Shown here piece by piece: positions 7,988-15,019 of a DNA stretch of 15,429 nt (position 1 is the first letter of the stretch; every line of letters begins with the position of its first letter). A program made the translations under genes and the position numbers. Under the pieces are notes generated by a model. It did not search any database. It was not told where the DNA came from and worked only from the letters and a program-made list of their open reading frames with translations. This stretch comes from Pseudomonas sp. (lineage in GTDB: Bacteria; Pseudomonadota; Gammaproteobacteria; Pseudomonadales; Pseudomonadaceae). Location of the stretch: contig JAPLSD010000161.1 in NCBI GenBank assembly GCA_026398835.1, positions 1 through 15,429 on the forward strand. The letters are read 5' to 3'.

Positions 7988-8009
7988 CTCCTTTGAGTTT
8001 AACGAGGAG
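7988..8009 (+). promoter_or_regulatory. Shine-Dalgarno of algU with facing complementary tract
   Basis: GAGGAG (8004-8009) lies 5 bp before the ATG at 8015 and decides that start over the overlapping GTG at 8009. CTCCT (7988-7992) is complementary to AGGAG (8005-8009), with an extra U-G pair and a loop of about 10 bases. The algU leader could therefore fold over its own ribosome-binding site. The helix is short, so the effect may be small. Confidence 0.4.
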
Positions 8010-8014
8010 TGTTC

Positions 8015-8593
8015 ATGCTAACCCAGGAAGAGGATCAGCAGCTTGTAGAGCGCGTTCAACGCGGCGACAAGCGAGCTTTCGATCTGTTAGTGCTGAAATA
8101 CCAGCACAAAATTCTCGGGTTGATCGTGCGTTTTGTGCACGACACCCATGAAGCCCAGGATGTCGCACAGGAAGCCTTTATCAAGGCCTACCGTGCACTC
8201 GGTAATTTCCGCGGCGACAGTGCGTTTTATACGTGGTTGTACCGAATCGCCATCAACACGGCGAAGAACTATCTGGTTTCACGCGGCCGCCGGCCGCCGG
8301 ATAGCGATGTCAGTTCTGAAGATGCGGAATTCTACGACGGCGATCATGGCCTCAAGGATCTCGAGTCACCGGAGCGTGCGTTGTTGCGGGATGAGATCGA
8401 AGGCACCGTCCATCGAACTATCCAGCAACTGCCAGAAGATTTACGTACGGCCTTAACTTTACGTGAATTCGATGGTCTGAGTTACGAGGACATTGCGAGC
8501 GTCATGCAGTGTCCGGTGGGTACCGTGCGCTCCCGGATTTTCCGCGCTCGGGAAGCCATCGATAAAGCCCTGCAGCCGTTGTTGCAGGATTAA
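8015..8593 (+). CDS. algU: RNA polymerase sigma factor AlgU (AlgT, sigma-22)
   Basis: Extracytoplasmic-function sigma factor for envelope stress and alginate control, the Pseudomonas counterpart of RpoE. The 192-residue product (193 in P. aeruginosa) is close to identical to AlgU over long stretches. Region 2 (about 24-93) contains DLLVLKYQHKILGLIVRFV, AQEAFIKAYRALGNFRG and TWLYRIAINTAKN. Region 4 (about 135-185) contains LPEDLRTALTLREF, LSYEDIASVMQCPVGTVRSR and IFRAREAIDKAL. The ATG at 8015 is preferred to an in-frame GTG at 8009 because the latter lies inside the GAGGAG site. It is first in the operon, with mucA 35 bp downstream, and is driven by two AlgU-type promoters, implying positive autoregulation. 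AlgU is held at the membrane by MucA until regulated proteolysis. Confidence 0.98.
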   Translation: MLTQEEDQQLVERVQRGDKRAFDLLVLKYQHKILGLIVRFVHDTHEAQDVAQEAFIKAYRALGNFRGDSAFYTWLYRIAINTAKNYLVSRGRRPPDSDVSSEDAEFYDGDHGLKDLESPERALLRDEIEGTVHRTIQQLPEDLRTALTLREFDGLSYEDIASVMQCPVGTVRSRIFRAREAIDKALQPLLQD

Positions 8594-8628
8594 CTGAGAC
8601 AGCGGCGACAGCCAAGAGAGGAACCGCC

Positions 8629-9216
8629 ATGAGTCGTGAAGCCCTGCAGGAATCGCTGTCCGCAGTGATGGATAACGAAGCGGACGAACTGGAATTGCGT
8701 CGGGTATTGAATGCCTTTGACGATGTTGAAACTCGTGATACCTGGGCTCGTTACCAGATCGCTCGGGCTGTAATGCACAAAGACTTGTTGCTCCCTCGTC
8801 TGGATATCGCTGCGGCAGTTTCTGCGGCTCTTGCTGACGAAACCGTACCGGCCAAAGCTACTCGTGGTCCATGGCGCACTCTGGGTCGTCTGGCTGTTGC
8901 CGCTTCGGTGACTGTTGCTGTGCTGGCTGGCGTACGTCTGTATAACCAGGATGAGATCGCTGGGGTCGAACTGGCTCAGCAATCTGCTCAACCAGGTCTG
9001 GCTACTCCACAAATAAAAGGCCCTGCGGTGTTGGCAGGCTATAGTGAGAGTTCGGAAGCCACTGGTCCTATGGCCAATGGCGTACTGCAAGGTCAGCCAG
9101 GTTGGCACGATCAGCGTCTGCCAAGCTACCTGCGTCAACATGCTCAACAAGCTGCACTCAAAGGCACTGAAAGCGCTCTGCCTTATGCCCGTGCGGCAAG
9201 CCTGGAAAACCGCTAA
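8629..9216 (+). CDS. mucA: Anti-sigma factor MucA
   Basis: Inner-membrane anti-sigma factor of 195 residues (about 194 in P. aeruginosa) that binds AlgU in the cytoplasm. The N-terminal AlgU-binding domain (about 1-80) opens with MSREALQESLSAVMDNEADE and contains the usual TWARYQIARAVMH. A single membrane helix lies at about 85-105. The periplasmic tail ends YARAASLENR and would be the target of MucB protection and AlgW/MucP proteolysis. The frame is intact, so there is no sign of a mucoid-type truncation, and the G-run where the P. aeruginosa mucA22 mutation arises is not seen. The ribosome-binding site is AGAGG. The codon use leans to GCT and CGT, with lower GC than the flanking genes. mucB follows after 8 bp. 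Confidence 0.97.
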   Translation: MSREALQESLSAVMDNEADELELRRVLNAFDDVETRDTWARYQIARAVMHKDLLLPRLDIAAAVSAALADETVPAKATRGPWRTLGRLAVAASVTVAVLAGVRLYNQDEIAGVELAQQSAQPGLATPQIKGPAVLAGYSESSEATGPMANGVLQGQPGWHDQRLPSYLRQHAQQAALKGTESALPYARAASLENR

Positions 9217-9224
9217 GGAGGATC

Positions 9225-10184
9225 ATGCGCGCCATACCTCTACTTACTCTTCTGCTGGGTGGCTGGTTCATTGTTCCAGCCCATGCCGATGAAGCTCAGG
9301 ACTGGTTGAGCCGTCTGGGCCAGGCCGAGCAACAGCAAAGCTTCCACGGTACTTTCGTTTACGAGCGTAACGGTAGTTTTTCTACCCATAACATCTGGCA
9401 TCGTGTCCAGGATGGCAAAGTCCGCGAGCGTTTGCTTCAGCTCGATGGCTCAGCACAGGAAGTCGTGCGCATTGATGGGCATACTCAATGCGTAAGCGGC
9501 ACCCTCATAGCAGGGCTGGGGGATGCTCCCGACTCTTCCGCTCGTGCACTTGATCCACAAAAGCTCAAGAATTGGTACGACCTTGCCGTGATCGGCAAGT
9601 CGCGTGTGGCCGGTCGACCGGCGGTGATTGTTTCGCTGACGCCACGTGATCAGCATCGGTATGGTTTCGAACTGCACCTGGACCGAGAAACCGGCCTGCC
9701 GTTGAAGTCATTGCTGTTAAATGACAAAGGGCAGCTGCTTGAGCGGTTCCAGTTTACCCAGCTCTATACTGCTGGTGTGCCAAGCGACAGCGAGTTGCAA
9801 GCCAGTGCCGAGTGCAAGCCTGTCGTCCTCGACAGTGACAAGGCTTCGGCGGCGAAAGCTTCTCAGGTCTGGCATTCGGACTGGCTACCGCCAGGGTTCG
9901 AATTGACCAGCAGCACTGCGCGTAAGGATCCAGATACCAAGGTGTTGGTTAATAGCCTGATGTATGACGATGGACTGGCGCGATTTTCGGTGTTCCTCGA
10001 GCCTTTGAACGGCGCGGTAGTCACTGATACCCGAACCCAGTTAGGCCCGACCGTTGCAGTCTCGCGACGTCTGACCACGCCGGAAGGCGAGGTGATGGTG
10101 ACGGTGGTTGGCGAGATTCCGATCGGTACCGCTGAACGGATTGCGCTTTCGATGCGCACCGATGCCACTGCGTCCAAGCAGTGA
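9225..10184 (+). CDS. mucB: Periplasmic sigma-factor regulator MucB (RseB family)
   Basis: Periplasmic protein of 319 residues that binds the MucA tail and shields it from proteolysis, releasing it in response to envelope signals. A signal peptide of 21 residues ends AHA before DEAQDWLSR. The N-terminal lipoprotein-carrier-like domain starts with FHGTFVYERNG and contains the two cysteines of HTQCVSG and AECKPVV. The smaller C-terminal domain (about 215-310) has WHSDWLPPGFELTSS and DDGLARFSVFLEPL. The start follows a near-perfect AAGGAGG overlapping the mucA stop, so translation is coupled. It is the last gene before a terminator-like hairpin. The P. aeruginosa gene mucC does not follow. Confidence 0.96.
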   Translation: MRAIPLLTLLLGGWFIVPAHADEAQDWLSRLGQAEQQQSFHGTFVYERNGSFSTHNIWHRVQDGKVRERLLQLDGSAQEVVRIDGHTQCVSGTLIAGLGDAPDSSARALDPQKLKNWYDLAVIGKSRVAGRPAVIVSLTPRDQHRYGFELHLDRETGLPLKSLLLNDKGQLLERFQFTQLYTAGVPSDSELQASAECKPVVLDSDKASAAKASQVWHSDWLPPGFELTSSTARKDPDTKVLVNSLMYDDGLARFSVFLEPLNGAVVTDTRTQLGPTVAVSRRLTTPEGEVMVTVVGEIPIGTAERIALSMRTDATASKQ

Positions 10185-10310
10185 GTTTCTGAAATGATGC
10201 TCATCGAAGCGTTTGGTTGTGTAAGAGGTCAGCAATGCCTACTCCACAATTGAGATGTCGAAATGTTTGGTGAGCATTTCAATTTGCAAAAAATCCAGAA
10301 TTTTTCTATA

Positions 10311-10343
10311 GGTCAGAGCCCTCGGCTCTGGCCTTGTTTGTTG
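10311..10343 (+). terminator. Probable rho-independent terminator after mucB
   Basis: The arms CAGAGCC (10314-10320) and GGCTCTG (10324-10330) pair perfectly across a 3-base loop. The stem extends to 10 bp with one wobble pair (10311-10333). A T-rich tract (TTGTTTGTTGTT) follows. It could end or attenuate algU-mucA-mucB transcripts before mucD. Confidence 0.65.
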
Positions 10344-10355
10344 TTCCCGGAACAA
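10341..10355. repeat. Perfect 15-bp palindrome upstream of mucD
   Basis: TTGTTCC and GGAACAA are 7-bp arms around a single C. It overlaps the end of the T-tract of the preceding terminator and the possible -35 of mucD, so it could be an operator. No protein is assigned. Confidence 0.5.
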
Positions 10356-10428
10356 AAGTACCGGCGTATATTTCTCCGGTGTTTCTTGCTCCATATCGCT
10401 TAACCCTGCTCGTTGTAACGGGAGCCGT

Positions 10429-11862
10429 ATGTCGATACCACGTTTGAAGTCTTATCTATCCGTTTTTGCCACTGTGATTTTGCTTGGTCAGACGCTCGCC
10501 GCCCAAGCGGGTGAGCTGCCTGACTTCACGCAACTGGTCGAGCAAGCCTCGCCTGCGGTAGTGAACATCAGTACCACGCAAAAGCTTCCGGATCGCAAGG
10601 TCTCTGATTCGGCTCAAATGCCTGATCTGGAAGGCCTGCCGCCGATGTTGCGCGAGTTTTTCGAGCACGGTATGCCGCAGCCACGGACGCCCCGCGGCGG
10701 CCGTCAGCGCGAAGCGCAATCGCTGGGCTCAGGTTTCATCATCTCGCCTGACGGCTACATCCTGACCAACAACCATGTGATCGCCGACGCCGATGAAATC
10801 CTCGTGCGTCTTGCCGATCGCAGTGAGTTGAAAGCCAAGTTGATCGGCACTGACCCGCGTTCCGACGTGGCGCTGCTGAAGATTGAGGGCAAGGATCTGC
10901 CGGTGCTGAAACTGGGCAAGTCCCAGGATCTGAAGCCCGGACAATGGGTGGTCGCTATCGGCTCGCCATTTGGCTTTGACCATACTGTGACTCACGGTAT
11001 CGTCAGCGCCGTCGGTCGCAGCCTGCCGAACGAAAACTATGTGCCATTCATCCAGACTGACGTGTCGATCAACCCGGGCAACTCGGGTGGTCCGCTGTTC
11101 AACCTTGCCGGTGAGGTGGTCGGGATCAACTCGCAGATCTATACCCGTTCCGGCGGCTTTATGGGCGTGTCATTCACTATCCCGATCGATGTGGCGATGG
11201 ACGTTTCCAATCAGCTGAAGAGCGGTGGCAAGGTCAGTCGCGGCTGGTTGGGCGTGGTGATCCAGGAAGTGAATAAAGATCTGGCCGAGTCCTTCGGTCT
11301 GGAAAAGCCGGCTGGTGCGCTAGTAGCACAGATCCAGGATGATGGCCCGGCGGCCAAAGGCGGTCTGCAGGTCGGTGACGTGATCTTGAGCATGAATAAT
11401 CAACCGATTGTCATGTCGGCGGATCTGCCGCACCTGGTGGGTGCGCTCAAGGCTGGTTCCAAGGCCAAGCTTGAAGTCATCCGTGACGGCAAGCGTAAAA
11501 ACGTCGAGCTGACCGTCGGCGCTATTCCCGAAGAAGGTAAAGAGTTGGACGCCCTGCCTAAATCCGGCGGCGTTGAGCGCAGCAGCAATCGCTTGGGTGT
11601 TGCCGTGGCTGAGCTGACCGATGAGCAGAAAAAGGCCAACGAAATCCAGGGCGGCGTTGTCATCAAGGAAGTTCAGGATGGTCCTGCTGCCTTGATCGGC
11701 CTGCAGCCGGGCGATGTGATCACTCACTTGAACAACCAGGCAATTGGTTCGACCAAGGAGTTCACGGAGATCGCCAAAGCGCTACCGAAGAATCGTTCGG
11801 TATCGATGCGGGTTCTGCGTCAAGGTCGTGCCAGCTTCATCACCTTCAAACTGGCTGAATAA
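10429..11862 (+). CDS. mucD: Periplasmic serine protease MucD (HtrA/DegP family)
   Basis: HtrA-type protease/chaperone of 477 residues that removes misfolded envelope proteins and thereby keeps AlgU activation low. A signal peptide ends AQA (about residue 27) before GELPDFTQLVEQ. The trypsin-like domain has the triad H116 (LTNNHVIAD), D146 (RSDVALLKI) and S219 (NPGNSGGPLF), all intact. The charged loop with MLREFFEHGMPQPRTPRGG (about 73-91) precedes the catalytic domain core. Two PDZ domains follow, at about 270-365 (RGWLGVVIQEV, GLQVGDVILSMNNQ) and 385-477 (RLGVAVAEL, GLQPGDVITHLNNQ). The separation from mucB by a hairpin, palindrome and possible promoter suggests at least partly independent expression. 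Transcription stops at the strong hairpin after the gene. Confidence 0.97.
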   Translation: MSIPRLKSYLSVFATVILLGQTLAAQAGELPDFTQLVEQASPAVVNISTTQKLPDRKVSDSAQMPDLEGLPPMLREFFEHGMPQPRTPRGGRQREAQSLGSGFIISPDGYILTNNHVIADADEILVRLADRSELKAKLIGTDPRSDVALLKIEGKDLPVLKLGKSQDLKPGQWVVAIGSPFGFDHTVTHGIVSAVGRSLPNENYVPFIQTDVSINPGNSGGPLFNLAGEVVGINSQIYTRSGGFMGVSFTIPIDVAMDVSNQLKSGGKVSRGWLGVVIQEVNKDLAESFGLEKPAGALVAQIQDDGPAAKGGLQVGDVILSMNNQPIVMSADLPHLVGALKAGSKAKLEVIRDGKRKNVELTVGAIPEEGKELDALPKSGGVERSSNRLGVAVAELTDEQKKANEIQGGVVIKEVQDGPAALIGLQPGDVITHLNNQAIGSTKEFTEIAKALPKNRSVSMRVLRQGRASFITFKLAE

Positions 11863-11888
11863 CCGGACAACCGATTATTCGCGGCATT

Positions 11889-11921
11889 AAAAAGCCCGTC
11901 TCGAAAGAGACGGGCTTTTTT
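11889..11921. terminator. Bidirectional rho-independent terminator between mucD and bepA
   Basis: AAAAAGCCCGTCTC (11889-11902) pairs perfectly with GAGACGGGCTTTTT across a GAAA tetraloop (11903-11906), ending in a T-run to 11921. The A-run on one side and T-run on the other allow it to work for mucD (plus) and for bepA (minus, stop at 11938). Confidence 0.93.
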
Positions 11922-11937
11922 GTCGGCGGGATAAATG

Positions 11938-13371
11938 TCAGCGCATCATGTCTTTGACCATTTGTTCCTGATCCATCAGCTCTCTTTGTCGCGCATCGAT
12001 CCTTGAAGACAGTGGGAAGTTGGTACCGGCACGGCGCTTGGCGAAGTCGAGTTGCTGGATTGCCTGTCGGTAATCGCCGACCAGCGCGAAGTATTCGGCA
12101 CGAGCTTGATGCAGGCCGATGATATTGCCGGACAGCCCGCGGGTTTCCGCCACCATGTACCAGACATCCGGATCGTCAGGACGAGTCTTGAGCAGGCCCT
12201 CGAGGGCTTTCTCGGCGTCAGCGGGGCGGTTCTGCTTGAGCAGCAAATCGACGTGTACCTGATTCAATGGATAGTTGCCTGGATACTGCGTCAGCATCCG
12301 GTCCACCCGTGATTGAGCATCCGGTAGGCGGTTACTGGTAATGTCCAGGTCAACCTGGGCCAGGTTATAGGTGATGTCGTTCGGTGACTTGGCCAGCAGT
12401 TGTTTGAGGTTCTCTCGAGCTTCATTCAGCTGACCGCCTTTGACCTGTGCGATCGCCAAACCATAGCGGGCCACATCATTTTTCGGGTTTTCATCGAGTT
12501 GGGCGCGGAAACGTTTGGCGCCAAGGCCTGGGGTTTCTTCGTAGATCAGTTGAACCCGCGCGCGGATCAGCTGATAGCGCACGCTGTCTTCGATGCCTCC
12601 CTGCTTGGATTGTTCGGCGCGGTTGCGAGTGTCGGCGATCCGCGATTCAGTGACGGGGTGAGTCAGCAGGAACTCCGGTGGTTTGGCATCGAAGCGGTAC
12701 TGGCGCATCAGCCGTTCGAACATGGTCGGCATGGCGCGCGGGTCGTAACCGGCTTTTTCCAGGTTGAGAATGCCGATGCGGTCGGCTTCCTGCTCGTTCT
12801 GGCGCGAGAAGCGTCGTTGTTCCTGCATCGCTGCAGCCTGGGTCCCGGCGATGGCCGCAATCCCGGCGTCACCGCCGCCAGCAGCGGCGATCACGATCCC
12901 GGTCAGCAGGGCGGCCATCATTGGCACTTGCATGCGTTGCTGGGCTTCTACGCCGCGAGCGAAGTGGCGTTGCGACAAGTGAGCCAGTTCGTGGGCCAGT
13001 ACCGAGGCATATTCGCTTTCGGTCTGGGCATTGAGAAAGAGCCCTCCGTTCACACCGACAATCCCGCCCGGTGCCGCGAAGGCGTTGAGTTGCGGGCTGT
13101 TGATCAGGATGAACTCGAGGCGCCGGTCATTGACCTGGCTGGTCTCCACCAGTTTATAGACGCTGGTTTCGACGTAATCCTTGAGTTGCGGGTCGTTGAG
13201 TTGTAATACCTGACTGCGCAATAGCGCCAGCCAGGCCCGACCCAATTGGTGTTCCTGTTGCGGTGAGACGATGGCAGAACTGGCGTCGCCGAGTGACGGC
13301 AGGTCGTCGGCGAAGCCCGGTGAGGCGAGCAGGCAAGCGAGCGTCAGCAGGGTAGGGCGCAAAAAAGTCAT
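11938..13371 (-). CDS. bepA: Periplasmic M48 metalloprotease/chaperone with TPR domain, BepA family
   Basis: Zinc protease of the periplasm, 477 residues (487 in E. coli BepA), which helps LptD assembly and degrades stalled outer-membrane proteins. A signal peptide of about 21 residues ends GFA before DDLPSLG. The HExxH motif is H127-E128-H131 (AHELAH), the third zinc ligand E195 lies in QNEQEADRIG, and H238 in LLTHPVTESR matches the regulatory His-switch histidine (E. coli H246). Helical hydrophobic loop residues occur around 150-175. The C-terminal half (about 300-477) is tetratricopeptide-like (NDVARYGLAIAQVKGG, RPADAEKALEGLLKTRP). The ATG at 13371 is chosen because the signal peptide begins there, although the frame stays open to 13503. 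It corresponds to PA1005 and is divergent from tusA. Confidence 0.92.
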   Translation of the reverse strand: MTFLRPTLLTLACLLASPGFADDLPSLGDASSAIVSPQQEHQLGRAWLALLRSQVLQLNDPQLKDYVETSVYKLVETSQVNDRRLEFILINSPQLNAFAAPGGIVGVNGGLFLNAQTESEYASVLAHELAHLSQRHFARGVEAQQRMQVPMMAALLTGIVIAAAGGGDAGIAAIAGTQAAAMQEQRRFSRQNEQEADRIGILNLEKAGYDPRAMPTMFERLMRQYRFDAKPPEFLLTHPVTESRIADTRNRAEQSKQGGIEDSVRYQLIRARVQLIYEETPGLGAKRFRAQLDENPKNDVARYGLAIAQVKGGQLNEARENLKQLLAKSPNDITYNLAQVDLDITSNRLPDAQSRVDRMLTQYPGNYPLNQVHVDLLLKQNRPADAEKALEGLLKTRPDDPDVWYMVAETRGLSGNIIGLHQARAEYFALVGDYRQAIQQLDFAKRRAGTNFPLSSRIDARQRELMDQEQMVKDMMR

Positions 13372-13614
13372 GCACAAAGCCTTAGTCGACAAAGAGCTTA
13401 CTGTAGCCGGACACTTGGCTTGGGACCAGACAAGCAGTGTGAAAACTACTCCGCTCGGAAATACTGCGTTGAAAACAGGCTCGGACTGCTCATTTACAAA
13501 CACGTAAACTCCGCGTCCTCGCCTGTTTTCGCCTTGTCTTTCCTTCGCTCGCTACGTTCTCACACTGCTTGCGGGGTATTCTAAGCGGCCCTAATACCCG
13601 CCCGGAGTGAAGCA
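13372..13614. promoter_or_regulatory. Divergent bepA / tusA control region
   Basis: This 243-bp region is non-coding. It contains the 60-bp imperfect palindrome at 13471-13530. Closer to tusA it has a GGGTATT/AATACCC hairpin (13574-13580 and 13593-13599, 12-base loop) just before the tusA ribosome-binding site. No confident promoter hexamers were recognised. Confidence 0.5.
13471..13530. repeat. 60-bp imperfect palindrome between bepA and tusA
   Basis: Three nested pairs of arms share one centre (13500.5): GAAAACAGGC/GCCTGTTTTC (13471-13480, 13521-13530), GGAC/GTCC (13483-13486, 13515-13518) and TTTAC/GTAAA (13493-13497, 13504-13508). The common centre argues for a real cruciform or RNA hairpin rather than chance. 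My recollection is that similar CTCATTTAC-GTAAACTCCG elements recur in Pseudomonas intergenic regions; this is not verified here. Confidence 0.6.
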
Positions 13615-13854
13615 ATGACCGACGCTGTAGAGTACGACGCCGAACTGGATGCCAGTGGTTTGAACTGCCCGCTGCCATTGCTCAAGGCCAAGCTGGAACT
13701 CAATCGCCTGCCCAGCGGTGCGGTACTCAAGGTGATCGCTACCGACGCCGGCTCTCAGCGGGATTTTCGCACCTTTGCCCGTTTGGCCGGTCATACGCTG
13801 CTTCGCGAGGAGGATGAAGCGGGTGTCTATCGCTATTGGCTGCGCAAAGCCTGA
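13615..13854 (+). CDS. tusA: Sulfur-carrier protein TusA
   Basis: A small cytosolic sulfur-transfer protein of 79 residues, the usual size, which accepts persulfide from cysteine desulfurase and passes it on for 2-thiouridine tRNA modification and molybdenum cofactor enzymes. The family signature CPxP is C18-P19-L20-P21 in SGLNCPLPLLKAK, with C18 the persulfide carrier, and the RxxG-type end GSQRDFRTFARLAGH is present. The start follows GGAGTGA. By gene order it corresponds to PA1006, a TusA-like protein linked to molybdenum and nitrate metabolism in P. aeruginosa. The permease gene starts 31 bp downstream, so the two are probably co-transcribed. Confidence 0.94.
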   Translation: MTDAVEYDAELDASGLNCPLPLLKAKLELNRLPSGAVLKVIATDAGSQRDFRTFARLAGHTLLREEDEAGVYRYWLRKA

Positions 13855-13885
13855 AATCTGCAGTGCCTATTTTTAAGGATTATTG

Positions 13886-14956
13886 ATGTTCAAGGTGTTA
13901 CGCGACTGGATTCAGCGCTATTTCTCCGATGAGGAGGCCGTGGTGCTGGCCGTTCTCTTGTTCCTGGCCTTCACCGCGGTGCTGACCCTGGGCGGAATGC
14001 TGGCGCCGGTGTTGGCGGGCATGGTGCTGGCCTATCTGATGCAAGGGCTGGTTGTCATCCTTGAACGCCTGCGCTTGCCCGGCGCGGCTGCGGTGGGCCT
14101 GGTGTTCGCCTTGTTCATGGGCGTGCTGCTGGTGTTCATCGTGGTGGTGGTGCCGTTGCTTTGGCATCAGTTGATCACCTTGTTCAACGAGTTGCCGGGC
14201 ATGCTCGCCAAGTGGCAATCACTGCTGTTGCTGCTGCCGGAGCGTTATCCGCACCTGGTGTCCGATGAGCAGGTATTGCAGGCCATCGAAGTGGCGCGCG
14301 GTGAAATCGGCAAGTTCGGCCAATGGGCGCTGACGTTCTCGCTGTCCAGTTTGCCGCTGCTGGTCAACATCATGATCTATCTGGTTCTGGTACCGATTCT
14401 GGTATTTTTCTTCCTCAAGGACCGGGAAATGATCGGGCAATGGGTCCGAGGCTATCTGCCCCGCGAGCGAGCGTTGATCACTCGGGTTGCTGAGGAAATG
14501 AACCGCCAGATCGCCAATTACATTCGCGGCAAGGTCATCGAGATCTTCATCTGTGGTGGCGTTACTTACATTGCTTTTGTGACGCTGGGTCTGAACTACG
14601 CGGCACTGCTTGCGCTGTTGGTCGGGGTGTCGGTCGTAGTGCCCTACGTCGGGGCGGTGGTGGTGACCGTGCCGGTGATGCTGATTGCGCTGTTTCAGTG
14701 GGGCTGGAGTGATCAGTTCATCTATCTGATGGCGGTTTACGGGATCATTCAGACGCTGGACGGCAACGTGCTGGTCCCGCTGCTGTTCTCGGAAGCGGTC
14801 AACCTGCATCCGGTGGCAATTATCTGTGCGGTGCTGTTGTTTGGTGGGCTATGGGGTTTCTGGGGGATTTTCTTCGCGATTCCACTGGCTACCCTGTTCA
14901 AAGCGGTGCTGGATGCCTGGCCGCGCAAGGAGCCGATTGTGGCGCCGTTGTTGTAG
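13886..14956 (+). CDS. perM: PerM / AI-2E family inner-membrane permease
   Basis: Polytopic membrane protein of 356 residues, typical of the AI-2E exporter-like (PerM) family. About eight hydrophobic helices are visible: a cluster at about 18-95, one near 150-175, and a block from about 205 to 335. Between them is an amphipathic segment (WHQLITLFNELPGML). Family hallmarks include LVPILVFFFLKDREMI, NYIRGKVIEIFICGG, VVPYVGAVVVTVPV and the C-terminal IFFAIPLATLFKAVLDAW. Some relatives export autoinducer-2 or act in Na+/H+ exchange; the substrate cannot be told from sequence. The ATG at 13886 is preferred to the adjacent in-frame TTG at 13883 because AAGGA lies at proper spacing. It corresponds by order to PA1007. 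Confidence 0.88.
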   Translation: MFKVLRDWIQRYFSDEEAVVLAVLLFLAFTAVLTLGGMLAPVLAGMVLAYLMQGLVVILERLRLPGAAAVGLVFALFMGVLLVFIVVVVPLLWHQLITLFNELPGMLAKWQSLLLLLPERYPHLVSDEQVLQAIEVARGEIGKFGQWALTFSLSSLPLLVNIMIYLVLVPILVFFFLKDREMIGQWVRGYLPRERALITRVAEEMNRQIANYIRGKVIEIFICGGVTYIAFVTLGLNYAALLALLVGVSVVVPYVGAVVVTVPVMLIALFQWGWSDQFIYLMAVYGIIQTLDGNVLVPLLFSEAVNLHPVAIICAVLLFGGLWGFWGIFFAIPLATLFKAVLDAWPRKEPIVAPLL

Positions 14957-14977
14957 ATTCGGTTGTCAGGGGTAGGC

Positions 14978-15011
14978 TCCTGTAGGAGCGGGCTTGCCCG
15001 CTCCTACAGGA
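14978..15011. repeat. Perfect 34-bp REP-type palindrome between perM and bcp
   Basis: Two 16-base arms (14978-14993 and 14996-15011) pair perfectly around TT. The core GTAGGAGCGGGCTTGCCCGC is the common Pseudomonas REP sequence. It sits between convergent genes, 22 bp after perM and 8 bp from the bcp stop, and likely serves as a terminator or mRNA 3' stabiliser. Confidence 0.88.
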
Positions 15012-15019
15012 ATCAGATT

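Larger units (their letters stand above)
7447..8014. promoter_or_regulatory. 568-bp nadB-algU divergent control region
   Basis: This non-coding stretch feeds nadB leftward and the algU operon rightward. Leftward, a possible nadB promoter has -10 TATACT (complement of 7531-7536) with TTGTGC 15 bp further out (complement of 7552-7557). Rightward, two AlgU-type promoters are listed separately. About 7580-7730 shows nothing I recognise. An open frame starting at 7828 runs out of frame into algU and is not considered real. Confidence 0.6.
10185..10428 (+). promoter_or_regulatory. mucB-mucD intergenic region lacking mucC
   Basis: This 244-bp gap has no open frame resembling MucC. It holds a small hairpin GAAATG/CATTTC with a 9-base loop (10260-10280), the terminator-like hairpin at 10311-10333, a 15-bp perfect palindrome and an ACCGG/CCGGT repeat (10360-10380). 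A weak AlgU-like promoter, GAACAA (10350-10355) then TCTCC (10373-10377) at 17 bp, could drive mucD. Confidence 0.5.

Noticed and set aside
7828..8151. 107-codon frame in the algU leader
   Set aside because: It overlaps the algU start out of frame, covers the proximal AlgU promoter, and has no recognisable protein features.
12400..13206. 268-codon open frame on the plus strand
   Set aside because: It is antisense to bepA, which has an intact HExxH motif and signal peptide. No family features or ribosome-binding site were seen.
13372..13503. N-terminal extension of bepA to 13503
   Set aside because: The signal peptide begins at the ATG at 13371. The extension would be translated from the palindrome and bury the signal sequence.
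14981..15008. CRISPR or insertion-sequence end
   Set aside because: The palindrome is a single REP-type hairpin without spacers, target duplication or adjacent transposase.
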